Source of the DNA: Thermotoga sp.
Lineage (GTDB): Bacteria > Thermotogota > Thermotogae > B3-G13
DNA length: 14,668 nt
NCBI GenBank assembly: GCA_003641555.1
Contig: QNAT01000004.1
Location: 1 to 14,668 of the forward strand
Reading direction: 5' to 3'
Both the position numbers and the translations under genes were made by a program. The notes under the pieces were generated by a model, which was given only the letters and a program-made list of their open reading frames with translations, was not told where the DNA came from and ran no database searches. Below, piece after piece: positions 5,983 to 12,749 of this stretch. Position 1 is the stretch's first letter. Each line of letters starts with the position of its first letter.

Positions 5983-6989
5983 AATTCATTACCCCTTACA
6001 ATGTTTGCATCATCAAACGTTGTCATTTCTCTTATCATGTGGATAGCAGCTTCGATTATGCTAAAAGACAGGACTGCTCCTGTACCTTCACCAAGTCTCA
6101 TATCAAGATCCAATATAGGCCTAAGTTTTAATCTATTCAGTATTACTGAATGCCCTTTAACTTTTGATTTATGTCCTGCAAACATGAAATCAACAACCTT
6201 TTGGTCTATATTATAAGCAATCAATGCGGCAGCTGTAGTTGGAAAGCCATCCAACACCACTGGCAATCTATTGTTTGCGCATTCAAGAATGAATCCGGCT
6301 ATCTCTCCAAAACAAAAACCTCCAACCTTTGAGAGTACATCTATTGGATCTTTGAAAGGAGAATGAATTTCCATAGCTTTTCTTACAACTTTTTCTTTTT
6401 TCTCTAATTGTTCCTTGCTTACAACCGTTCCAATATCAATGATATCTTCAAGTTTGTATCCAAAAGCTGTGGCAATCGCAGTTGCAGTTGTTGTGTTACC
6501 TATTCCCATATCACCAACAGCTATTAGATCTACTTTTCTATCAATAGCATGCCTTGCTACTTTTTTTCCGTAATCTATTGCACATTTTGCCTTTTTCCTT
6601 GTCATTGCTGTTTCTTTCAAAAAGTTCCTTGTTCCACGGCCAATTTTCATCTTCAAAAGTCCTGGACTTTCAGGAAAGTCAAAATCAACACCTGCATCCA
6701 CAACAAATACTTCACTACCAACGTGCCGTGAAAAAACATTTATAGCCGCTCCCCCCTTCAAGAAATTAAAAACCATTTGAGCAGTAACTTCCTTTGGAAA
6801 TGCAGAAATTCCTTCTTCAACGATTCCGTGATCCCCAGCGAAAACATATACAGCCTTTCTTCTCGGAAGTTCTGGAATTACCCTTCCCTGTATCATTGCC
6901 ATCTTAATGGCTATTTCTTCAAGGTAACCAAGACTTCCTTTTGGCTTGGCCAAATTGTTTAACCTTCTCTTGATATCATTTTTTAACAT
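5979..6989 (-). CDS. cobT: Nicotinate-nucleotide--dimethylbenzimidazole phosphoribosyltransferase
   Basis: This enzyme activates the lower-ligand base by moving phosphoribose from nicotinate mononucleotide, giving the alpha-riboside phosphate used by CobS. The 336 residues are full family length. Landmarks are LAKPKGSLGYLEE (13-25), VFAGDHGIVEEG (49-60), GDMGIGNTTTATA (159-171), LDGFPTTAAAL (246-256) and LDLDMRLGEGTGA (293-305), where E301 matches the catalytic glutamate of the Salmonella enzyme. It starts with ATG at 6989 and has only a modest ribosome site (ATAGGAA about 10 nt upstream). It is the first intact gene behind riboswitch 2, but nearly 400 bp separate them. Presence of the base-activating enzyme beside CbiR fits exchange of the lower ligand. 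Confidence 0.96.
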   Translation of the reverse strand: MLKNDIKRRLNNLAKPKGSLGYLEEIAIKMAMIQGRVIPELPRRKAVYVFAGDHGIVEEGISAFPKEVTAQMVFNFLKGGAAINVFSRHVGSEVFVVDAGVDFDFPESPGLLKMKIGRGTRNFLKETAMTRKKAKCAIDYGKKVARHAIDRKVDLIAVGDMGIGNTTTATAIATAFGYKLEDIIDIGTVVSKEQLEKKEKVVRKAMEIHSPFKDPIDVLSKVGGFCFGEIAGFILECANNRLPVVLDGFPTTAAALIAYNIDQKVVDFMFAGHKSKVKGHSVILNRLKLRPILDLDMRLGEGTGAVLSFSIIEAAIHMIREMTTFDDANIVRGNEL

Positions 6990-7002
6990 GCTTATATTCC
7001 TA

Positions 7003-7126
7003 TCACAATGGTATTTTTAAGAGCCAAAACCAAAGTGAATTGTCATATCGATCCCATACAGTAGAGGCATTTGGTACTTGCTGAAAAATAACAAACAAAA
7101 CTCTTTAAAATGAGAATTTTCTTCAT
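7003..7126 (-). pseudogene. Possible small gene remnant directly upstream of cobT
   Basis: A strong Shine-Dalgarno (GGGAGGTA, 7138-7131) lies 4 nt before an ATG at 7126. The frame begins MKKILILKSFVCYF and stops at 7043 after 27 codons. Switching frame near the middle gives VPNASTVWDRYDNSLWFW and LLKIPL, then a stop at 7003, only 13 nt before cobT. The operon-like spacing at both ends suggests a frameshifted or internally deleted gene. I do not recognise the family. It may equally be a short unrelated leader frame, as the evidence is only the start signals and the spacing. Confidence 0.3.
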
Positions 7127-7162
7127 ACCATACCTCCCATTTAAATGTAATATACCAATTTC

Positions 7163-7277
7163 ACTCTAAAAAGAGAATTATTCACCTTCGGAGAATCGGA
7201 CAGGTTTAAAAACCAATTCCTACAAAGGATGGTCCGACACCATTTACAACTATGAGCAAATATACTCTTTTTAGAGT
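7163..7277. repeat. Inverted-repeat segment related to the 95-bp hairpin element
   Basis: A 13-bp inverted repeat (7163-7175 against 7265-7277, CTCTTTTTAGAGT type) bounds about 115 bp. Inside, 7195-7223 matches the right end of the element at 12404-12432 at 26 of 29 positions, starting with ATCGGACAGGTTTAAAAACC. TCGGAC (7196-7201) can also pair with GTCCGA (7232-7237). This looks like a degraded or partial copy of the same dispersed repeat family. The last codons of the 54-codon frame behind riboswitch 2 are made of this repeat. Confidence 0.55.
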
Positions 7278-7370
7278 AGGATAAGTATAAATGAACAGTG
7301 AGATATTCCGAAGGAAATATATATAAGTCAAGAGAAACCACTTGTACTCAATATGAAAACTTGCCATCAT
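7206..7370 (-). CDS. Short open frame directly behind riboswitch 2 (doubtful gene)
   Basis: A 54-codon frame begins with two consecutive ATGs (7370 and 7367), immediately after the riboswitch Shine-Dalgarno AGGAGGTG. The product would be hydrophobic and tyrosine-rich (HIEYKWFLLTYIYFLR, then LFIYTYPTLKRVYLLIVV) and could form one or two membrane segments. Its last residues (GPSFVGIGF) come from a dispersed repeat, and the corresponding short frame behind riboswitch 1 is unrelated. I therefore think it is more likely a chance frame or a gene stub than a conserved protein. It is nevertheless the only frame directly exposed to the riboswitch's translational control. Confidence 0.25.
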   Translation of the reverse strand: MMASFHIEYKWFLLTYIYFLRNISLFIYTYPTLKRVYLLIVVNGVGPSFVGIGF

Positions 7371-7372
7371 CG

Positions 7373-7557
7373 CACCTCCTCTAACCGCGAAGGACGGTTT
7401 TTTATGAGTTCTCATGGCAGGTCTCCTGACTCGTGGTTCATCCTCTTCCCGGCCTTCCCGGACATCGTGTCCAGTGGCGTTACATCGGGATTCGTCCCCA
7501 CTCACAGTGGCGCGTCCGTACCGGATTTCCACCGATTTCCCTTATACCATGAAACTA
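7373..7557 (-). promoter_or_regulatory. Cobalamin riboswitch 2 (leader of the cobT-cobU-cbiR-cobS operon)
   Basis: The aptamer spans 7557-7407 (151 nt) and the expression platform runs on to the Shine-Dalgarno at 7380-7373. By eye it differs from riboswitch 1 at only about three positions across some 185 nt, including the same GCCACTG core, GAGTCAGGAGACCTGCC, the P13-like hairpin (7399-7383) and AGGAGGTG. The closing stem AGTT(T)CATGG/CCATGAGAACT is identical. It points on the minus strand toward the cob operon, about 385 nt away. The lack of a U-run after the hairpin again suggests control of translation, which makes its action on distant cobT indirect. Confidence 0.93.
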
Positions 7558-7564
7558 CACCACT

Positions 7565-7570
7565 ATTATA
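7565..7570 (-). promoter_or_regulatory. -10 element of the riboswitch 2 promoter
   Basis: The minus strand reads TATAAT (GGAGTATAATAG), placed to start transcription at about 7558, the first base of the aptamer. A TTGATC lies 19 nt upstream as a possible, over-spaced -35. The arrangement mirrors the promoter of riboswitch 1, which also has TATAAT 7-8 bases before the aptamer. Confidence 0.55.
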
Positions 7571-7606
7571 CTCCAAAAAAATTGAAACCGATCAAAAGAT
7601 AGTTTT

Positions 7607-7634
7607 AGGGCTGCCAGGGATCCCTGACAGCCCT
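7607..7634 (-). terminator. Strong hairpin after the 5'-nucleotidase gene
   Basis: A 14-bp stem with essentially no loop (AGGGCTG.CAGGGA against TCCCTG.CAGCCCT) lies 16 nt after the stop codon at 7651. The single mismatch on the plus strand (C7614/A7627) becomes a G-U pair in minus-strand RNA, which supports the minus orientation. The run after the stem is AAAACTATCTTTT, a poor U-tract, so efficiency is uncertain. It separates the nucleotidase from the riboswitch 2 promoter. Confidence 0.6.
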
Positions 7635-7650
7635 ATTTGTTAGAAAACCC

Positions 7651-9141
7651 TTACTTTTCCTTTTTCCCAATCACTTTAATACGATTTTGCACCTTAATAT
7701 CTATGACTTTTTGTGCGATCACCGCTTCGATCTCTGTTTGTGCCAGCGGAATGTGTGTATTAACCTTATTATGAGCCTCCAGATCGAAATATTTATCCTT
7801 ATCGTGTCCTATACCGTAATCGTTAAAGGTCCCCGTGTATATTTTATTGAGATCGAGAGGCTTCCCATTAACATAGATGTCTGTCACTCTTTCACCATAT
7901 TTTTTGTTCATATTAACAGTGCAAGTGATCCCCGACATCTGTAGATAATCCCATCCTCTCTCGAAGTTCCATTCCAATATATGTTTTAATTCTGCACCCG
8001 AAACCGTAAAAGTGGCAAGTGTATTATGGAATGGTGAGATCTCCATGATGTCTTTTTTGGTTATTGGCCCAGCTGGGAGATCTTTTCTTATCCCACCACT
8101 ATTTTGAAAGGCAAAATCTGTTCCCGTTTTAGCTCTCATTACATCAGTTTGCCAATCACCGATGTTGCTTTCTGGTTGAGTGCGAACCCATGGAGTTTTT
8201 AATTGTCCAATAACTGTCCCAAATTCCTCATCGATCATCTTCTGGTATTCCTCCACCATAGCTTTGATTTTGGCAGGGGGTTTTGCTTTTTCAGCAGATA
8301 ACCAGAGATCCTCTTCCTTTACCGATACAATTTTCTTATTCTCTACATCAATGGTGATCTTTCCTATGCCACCATCTTTACCAGAAGGTCCGGCTGCAAC
8401 ATAGATCCCATTGATCTTCGCTACATTACCAGAAGGACCTACTTCTCCTCCCTTTGCTGGTGCTTCTGCGGGTAAGATCAAATCTACGTTCGGTTGTGCG
8501 GCTGCTTTAGTATCTTCTTTTCCACCTTGTACGAGGACAAAGATCAAATCAGTACGTGGTTTCAAGAATTTAGCATACATGTTTACAACAGGGGCAATTG
8601 GAAGTACATCTAATCCTTCCGTGTTTTCTTTTATGATCTCTATTTTGAAGATCTCTTCCATTACTCCGATTATACCTATTCTTAATCCATTAACGTTGAT
8701 TATAGTGTAAGGCGGGAAGAATGGTTCTCCTGTTGAAGTGTAAACCACGTTCGCACAAACGGTTGGAAAATCAGCCAGCATGGCATAACCTATACAATTT
8801 TCCTGCCCTTTATCGAATTCATGATTTCCAGGGGTCCATACATCATATCCTAATTCATTCATGAATTCGATCATCGCTCCACCCAAAACACCTTTATAAG
8901 CTACATCAGAAATGAGCGTTCCTGTATTCACATCCCCGGAATCAACGACTATAACTCTGTTCGGATATTCTTTCCTCAATTTGATTATTTCAGCTGCCCA
9001 TGCTTCCATACCACCTTTACCTTTTTTAGGCAGATACATGCCATGCACATCATGACTCTGAACGATTACATATTCTGCTGCACTGGCAAGCAAACCCAAC
9101 AATAACAATCCTACGATCAGAATAACCATTACCTTTCTCAT
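7651..9141 (-). CDS. Secreted 5'-nucleotidase/UshA-family protein with an incomplete metal site
   Basis: The 496-residue protein has an N-terminal signal peptide (MRKVMVILIVGLLLLGLLAS, cleavage near ASA), then a calcineurin-like metallophosphoesterase domain and a C-terminal 5'-nucleotidase domain. Metal motifs present are SHDVHG (29-34, normally TNDxHG), VDSGD (66-70) and TPGNHEFD (97-104). The two other histidine motifs normally expected, SHxG and GGHSH, are absent: the corresponding places read LVQGGKED and DLILPAEAPAKGGE. The C-terminal substrate domain looks normal (ESNIGDWQTDVMRAKTG, NSGGIRKDLPAGPITKKD, ISPFHNTLATFTVSGAEL). The start is supported by GGAGG 8 nt upstream. Family members hydrolyse nucleotides or UDP-sugars outside the membrane; this one may be weak, use a different ligand set, or mainly bind. 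It lies downstream of dnaE but probably has its own promoter. Confidence 0.88.
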   Translation of the reverse strand: MRKVMVILIVGLLLLGLLASAAEYVIVQSHDVHGMYLPKKGKGGMEAWAAEIIKLRKEYPNRVIVVDSGDVNTGTLISDVAYKGVLGGAMIEFMNELGYDVWTPGNHEFDKGQENCIGYAMLADFPTVCANVVYTSTGEPFFPPYTIINVNGLRIGIIGVMEEIFKIEIIKENTEGLDVLPIAPVVNMYAKFLKPRTDLIFVLVQGGKEDTKAAAQPNVDLILPAEAPAKGGEVGPSGNVAKINGIYVAAGPSGKDGGIGKITIDVENKKIVSVKEEDLWLSAEKAKPPAKIKAMVEEYQKMIDEEFGTVIGQLKTPWVRTQPESNIGDWQTDVMRAKTGTDFAFQNSGGIRKDLPAGPITKKDIMEISPFHNTLATFTVSGAELKHILEWNFERGWDYLQMSGITCTVNMNKKYGERVTDIYVNGKPLDLNKIYTGTFNDYGIGHDKDKYFDLEAHNKVNTHIPLAQTEIEAVIAQKVIDIKVQNRIKVIGKKEK

Positions 9142-9207
9142 AAAAATCCTCCTTTCAAATATTTGGATGATGTTCCGCTAAGTCCAATCTCCTAATTTAC
9201 CAGATAT

Positions 9208-9219
9208 ATCACCTCCTTT
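9208..9219 (-). promoter_or_regulatory. Orphan extended Shine-Dalgarno sequence
   Basis: The minus strand reads AAAGGAGGTGAT, fully complementary to the canonical 3' tail of bacterial 16S rRNA (ATCACCTCCTTT). No ATG or GTG with a real open frame follows at usable distance; the nearest candidate is CTG with a three-codon frame. The nucleotidase's own ribosome site (GGAGG) is about 60 nt further downstream. Confidence 0.5.
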
Positions 9220-9239
9220 GATATTCAATCATCATAAAA

Positions 9240-9245
9240 ATTATA
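9240..9245 (-). promoter_or_regulatory. Possible -10 element for the 5'-nucleotidase gene
   Basis: A TATAAT on the minus strand, in the 131-bp gap after dnaE, lies about 100 nt before the nucleotidase start. No good -35 is seen at 16-18 nt; GTGACA occurs closer than usual. The leader between it and the gene contains the orphan Shine-Dalgarno. Confidence 0.4.
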
Positions 9246-9272
9246 TCATAAGTCACTGTCACTAATTATTCA

Positions 9273-12239
9273 TCATTTATAGATCTCATATCTAAACGGC
9301 AAGGTCAATTCATATCCTTCGAATACTATCCTCACTCGCTTGCCGTTTGGCGAACGTTTTAATCTCTTCGCTAATGCCTTTACTTCTTCAAATGTAGAAC
9401 ATCTGAATTCTATTCCTTCCTGTCTTTTCATATTCCTTTCCTTTGGAAAGACTACTCCTATATGTTCTCGTTCTTTTCTCTCTTCATAATCTCTATCGAA
9501 GAACTCATCGTAGGAATCGATCTTCTTCAACAACATATCTTCTGTTCCACTGTTTGCAAAGAGAGAAGATTGTTGAGATGCCCGACGTTGAGACCTACTC
9601 AATTGCAATAGATCTGGCAAGAACGTTATCATAGCTTTCCTATTTGGCACCAGAGAATCGAATGCCCCAGCCCATATGAGGGATTCAATAGATTTCTGAT
9701 TCAGACTATGATCTCCTATTCTCAAGAAAAGGTGAGTTACATTTTTGAAATCTTCTCTTTTTCGTTCCATCATTATCTTATCTACGAGGTTCCCCCCGAC
9801 TCCTTTTATTCCCAGCAAGCCGAACCTTATACCTTTCCCCGTTTCTGGAATGAATTTTTCTTCGCTCTTGTTCACATCTGGAGGGAGTACATGGAACCCC
9901 ATTCTTTCTACCTCTCTTATGTATATCTTCAACTTATCCGTATTCCCCATCACACTCGTTAAAAGGGATGCCATGAATTCCAGGGGATGATGAGCCTTCA
10001 AGTAAGATCCCCAATATGTTATGTGCGCATATCCGGCACCATGGCACTTGTTAAAGCCGTATCCAGCGAAGGCAGAGATCTGTTCGAATATCTTTTCTGC
10101 CACGTCTTTACCTGTTCCATTTTTTACACATTCCTCTATGAATTTATCGTGTTGTTTTGCCATCACCTTTACCTTTTTCTTTGCCATTGCTCTCCTGAGG
10201 ATATCCGCTTCACCCAGACTGAAGCCAGCAAGACGATTTGCAACCTGCATAACCTGTTCCTGATAGACCATTACACCATAAGTCTCCTTCAACACAGATT
10301 CCAACGATGGATGTGGATAATTCACAGGTTCCCTTCCTGTCCTTCTGTTTATATATGTATCCACAGCACCTGATTCCATAGGTCCTGGTCTGTGTAGACT
10401 CAGTGCCGTTATGATGTCTTCGATGGAATGAGGTTTCATATTACGCAAAAGCCTTTTCATCCCTTCACTTTCCAATTGAAATATACCAACCGTATCTCCT
10501 CTTGCTATCATATCGAATGTCTTCGTGTCATTTAATGGAATCGAATAGAGTTGGGTGATATCTTCATTGAGATGGGTGAGGGTTTCGTGAATAACAGTGA
10601 GGGTACGCAGCCCAAGAAAGTCCATTTTCAGCATACCCAGCTCTTCCAGGTCATCCATAGGAAATTGTGTTATCACATCGTTACCACTCTTTGCCAGCGG
10701 AAAATAGTTTACAAGGGGTTTATCACTTATTACCACCCCCGCTGCGTGCACGGAAACATGCCTCGGTAGGCCCTCTAATCGGAGAGAATAATCGATCATC
10801 TGTCGAACGAGACCATTTGAATCGTAGGCTTTCCTTATCCCTCTTATATTCAGAGAATCACTGAGGGAAAATCCAAACGGGATAGTCTTCGCTATTCTAT
10901 CAACCAGGGCATAATCTACACCTAAAACCCTACCCACATCCCTTATCACTGCTCTCGATGCCATTGTTCCGAAGGTAATGATCTGAGCAACGTTTCCTTC
11001 ACCATACTTTTGTCTCATGTAATCGATGATCTCCTGCCTTTTCGTATCTTCTATATCTATATCTATATCAGGCATACTCACCCGCTCTCGATTTAGAAAT
11101 CTCTCGAAGATCAGTCCGTATTTCAAAGGCTCAACATCGGTTATCCCAAGGGCATAAGAAACTATACTTCCTGTCGCAGAGCCTCTTCCTGGACCTATCA
11201 GAATATTATGTGTCTTCGCATAATTCGCCATATCCGCAACGATGAGGAAATAATCTGCATATCCCATATCGCAGATCACTTTTAGTTCATATTCCACGCG
11301 CTCTTTCACATCTTTCCTGCTTTCGGCATATCTTTTGTGTATGCCTTCCCATACTTTTTTTCTCAAGACATCGGTAGATGATTTGTCATCGGGCAGTGGG
11401 AAAAGTGGCATATGTGAGTGTGAGGTATCGAAATCAAATTCACACATCTCTGCAATTTTCATCGTATTCATCAAAGATTCGGGAACATCCTTGAATATAG
11501 TAAACATTTCTTCTGCACTTCTAAAGTAGTATTGATCACTTCCATAGGAGTAAGTGCCAGGCTTGAATCCCTTTCCTCCTCTCCCAACCTGGACAAGCAC
11601 CTCATGAACAGGGGCATCTTCACGTTTTAGGTAATGTACATCGTTGGTTGCCACACAAGGCAGGCCGAATTTCTTTGAGAGTTCTATCAGTTTTGATGTA
11701 ACTATCTTCTGTTCCTTCAAGCCTTCATCTTGCAGTTCGAGATAGAAATTTTCTTCACCAAAGGCATCTCTGTACTCCATTATTGTCTTTATCACCTTAT
11801 CTTCATTTGCCTGTAAGATCAAACGTGGGATCTCAGCCGAGAGACAACCGGAAAGGCATATCAAACCCTTGCAATTGTTGAAGAGCAATTCTTTTGTTAT
11901 TCGCGGCTTACCTATACCTTTTCCAGTTACAAATGCAGTGGTAATGAGTTTCGAGAGGTTGGCATATCCTTCTTCATCTTTTACCAATAGGGTGAGATGG
12001 TTATTTTTTCTGGAAGTTCCTGTTTCATTCCTCAGATATATCTCACAACCGATTATAGGTTTTACGGAAATTGCTTTCATGGCTTTATAGAATTTAAAAG
12101 TACCGTACATATTACCATGATCTGTCATAGCTACGGCTTTCATGCCATGTGCAGCAACTGTATTTGCCAGATCCTTTATCTTTACCATAGAATCCAGGAG
12201 GCTATATTCCGTATGAAGATGGAGATGAACGAAATCCAT
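9273..12239 (-). CDS. dnaE: DNA polymerase III alpha subunit (DnaE), short C-terminus
   Basis: This is the catalytic subunit of the replicative polymerase. I chose the ATG at 12239 (988 aa); a TTG one codon earlier is also possible. Positions below count from that TTG. The N-terminal PHP domain looks metal-competent: HLHLHTEYS (6-14), MTDHGN (39-44), GCEIYL (65-70) and NDVHY (200-204). The polymerase domain has GPGRGSATGS (350-359), the catalytic PDIDIDIE (391-398) and the third aspartate in KMDFLGL (539-545). GIFQLESEG (586-594), SLHRPGP (615-621) and GYGFNKCHGAGYAHITYW (728-745) follow the C-family pattern. A helix-hairpin-helix region is at about 806-824 and a clamp-binding motif QSSLF at 891-895. 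Only about 95 residues follow, so the usual OB-fold and tau-binding tail of roughly 1,100-1,160-residue DnaE proteins appear reduced or absent. Confidence 0.95.
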   Translation of the reverse strand: MDFVHLHLHTEYSLLDSMVKIKDLANTVAAHGMKAVAMTDHGNMYGTFKFYKAMKAISVKPIIGCEIYLRNETGTSRKNNHLTLLVKDEEGYANLSKLITTAFVTGKGIGKPRITKELLFNNCKGLICLSGCLSAEIPRLILQANEDKVIKTIMEYRDAFGEENFYLELQDEGLKEQKIVTSKLIELSKKFGLPCVATNDVHYLKREDAPVHEVLVQVGRGGKGFKPGTYSYGSDQYYFRSAEEMFTIFKDVPESLMNTMKIAEMCEFDFDTSHSHMPLFPLPDDKSSTDVLRKKVWEGIHKRYAESRKDVKERVEYELKVICDMGYADYFLIVADMANYAKTHNILIGPGRGSATGSIVSYALGITDVEPLKYGLIFERFLNRERVSMPDIDIDIEDTKRQEIIDYMRQKYGEGNVAQIITFGTMASRAVIRDVGRVLGVDYALVDRIAKTIPFGFSLSDSLNIRGIRKAYDSNGLVRQMIDYSLRLEGLPRHVSVHAAGVVISDKPLVNYFPLAKSGNDVITQFPMDDLEELGMLKMDFLGLRTLTVIHETLTHLNEDITQLYSIPLNDTKTFDMIARGDTVGIFQLESEGMKRLLRNMKPHSIEDIITALSLHRPGPMESGAVDTYINRRTGREPVNYPHPSLESVLKETYGVMVYQEQVMQVANRLAGFSLGEADILRRAMAKKKVKVMAKQHDKFIEECVKNGTGKDVAEKIFEQISAFAGYGFNKCHGAGYAHITYWGSYLKAHHPLEFMASLLTSVMGNTDKLKIYIREVERMGFHVLPPDVNKSEEKFIPETGKGIRFGLLGIKGVGGNLVDKIMMERKREDFKNVTHLFLRIGDHSLNQKSIESLIWAGAFDSLVPNRKAMITFLPDLLQLSRSQRRASQQSSLFANSGTEDMLLKKIDSYDEFFDRDYEERKEREHIGVVFPKERNMKRQEGIEFRCSTFEEVKALAKRLKRSPNGKRVRIVFEGYELTLPFRYEIYK

Positions 12240-12337
12240 CAACGCATTTCCCCTTCAGAGTACGTTGTTATTCAGTCATAAAATATACTAAAAGTATGTA
12301 TTTGCTCACACCATAAAAGGTATCAAAGCGTTACTTT

Positions 12338-12432
12338 GTAGGGAGAGGGGTTTACCTCCTGTCCGATTCGCCAGAGGCGAATGATATTATGGAACTCCGT
12401 TCCATCGGACAGGTTTAAAAACCTGTCCCTAC
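12338..12432. repeat. 95-bp multi-hairpin repeat element (MITE- or REP-like)
   Basis: The ends are inverted: GTAGGGA (12338-12344) against TCCCTAC (12426-12432). Inside, CCTGTCCGAT (12358-12367) pairs with ATCGGACAGG (12404-12413). This encloses two perfect 7-bp hairpins: ATTCGCC-AGA-GGCGAAT (12366-12382) and ATGGAAC-TCC-GTTCCAT (12389-12405). The right arm can alternatively form a 10-bp stem with a 2-base loop (12407-12416 with 12419-12428). The whole can fold like a three-way junction on either strand. It lies between polX and dnaE, and a partial copy is near 7195. No open frame is associated, so it would need helper functions to move, if it moves at all. Confidence 0.7.
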
Positions 12433-12486
12433 GATCCTTTTGAAACGATCACATCTTAACATCCTGTTTTCAAATACCCCTATATC

Positions 12487-12609
12487 ATGTTCATTTCTTT
12501 CGTCTTGATACAAGTCAAACGAACCAAAGAAAAGATCAGGATCAGTACGAAATTTGCTAAAATCCTTCGTAAAAATATTAAAATGGGTGGACTCGCTTCG
12601 CTCAGACAG
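12487..12609. repeat. 123-bp dispersed direct repeat, copy A
   Basis: It begins ATGTTCATTTCTTTCGTCTT and ends CTCGCTTCGCTCAGACAG. It aligns without gaps to copy B at 14546-14668, with about 15 mismatches over 123 bp by eye (roughly 88% identity). The two copies point the same way and bracket polX. Copy A has lost the perfect left-hand stem seen in copy B. Confidence 0.85.
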
Positions 12610-12749
12610 TATCATTTTCTTAACGCATTTTTCCTCGAATTCCTTAACGCAAATTTCGTAATGCCAACTTAAATTCAGAAACAACTCCATCTTGCACCAT
12701 ACTTTAATTATTGTTTTCTCTGTGTCTCTGTGACTCTGTAGCTGAACAG

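Larger units (their letters stand above)
6990..7372 (-). other. Leader/remnant region between riboswitch 2 and cobT
   Basis: This 383-bp stretch has no convincing intact gene. It holds, in transcription order, a 54-codon frame starting right behind the riboswitch Shine-Dalgarno, a folded repeat-like segment at 7277-7163, and a short frameshifted frame with a strong ribosome site (7126-7003), each listed separately. No terminator with a U-run is visible, so transcripts from the riboswitch promoter could reach cobT. The second half may be the stub of a gene that once preceded cobT. Confidence 0.5.
12243..12749. other. Gene-free interval between polX and dnaE, composed of repeats
   Basis: This 507-bp interval holds the 95-bp hairpin element, one copy of the 123-bp dispersed repeat, and a CTCTGTGTCTCTGTGACTCT tract near 12718-12737. 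The remaining bases next to dnaE (12243-12337) contain AT-rich promoter-like sequence (for example TATATT on the minus strand) but nothing I can assign firmly. A 113-codon frame across the interval is built from the repeats and is not counted as a gene. Confidence 0.7.
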
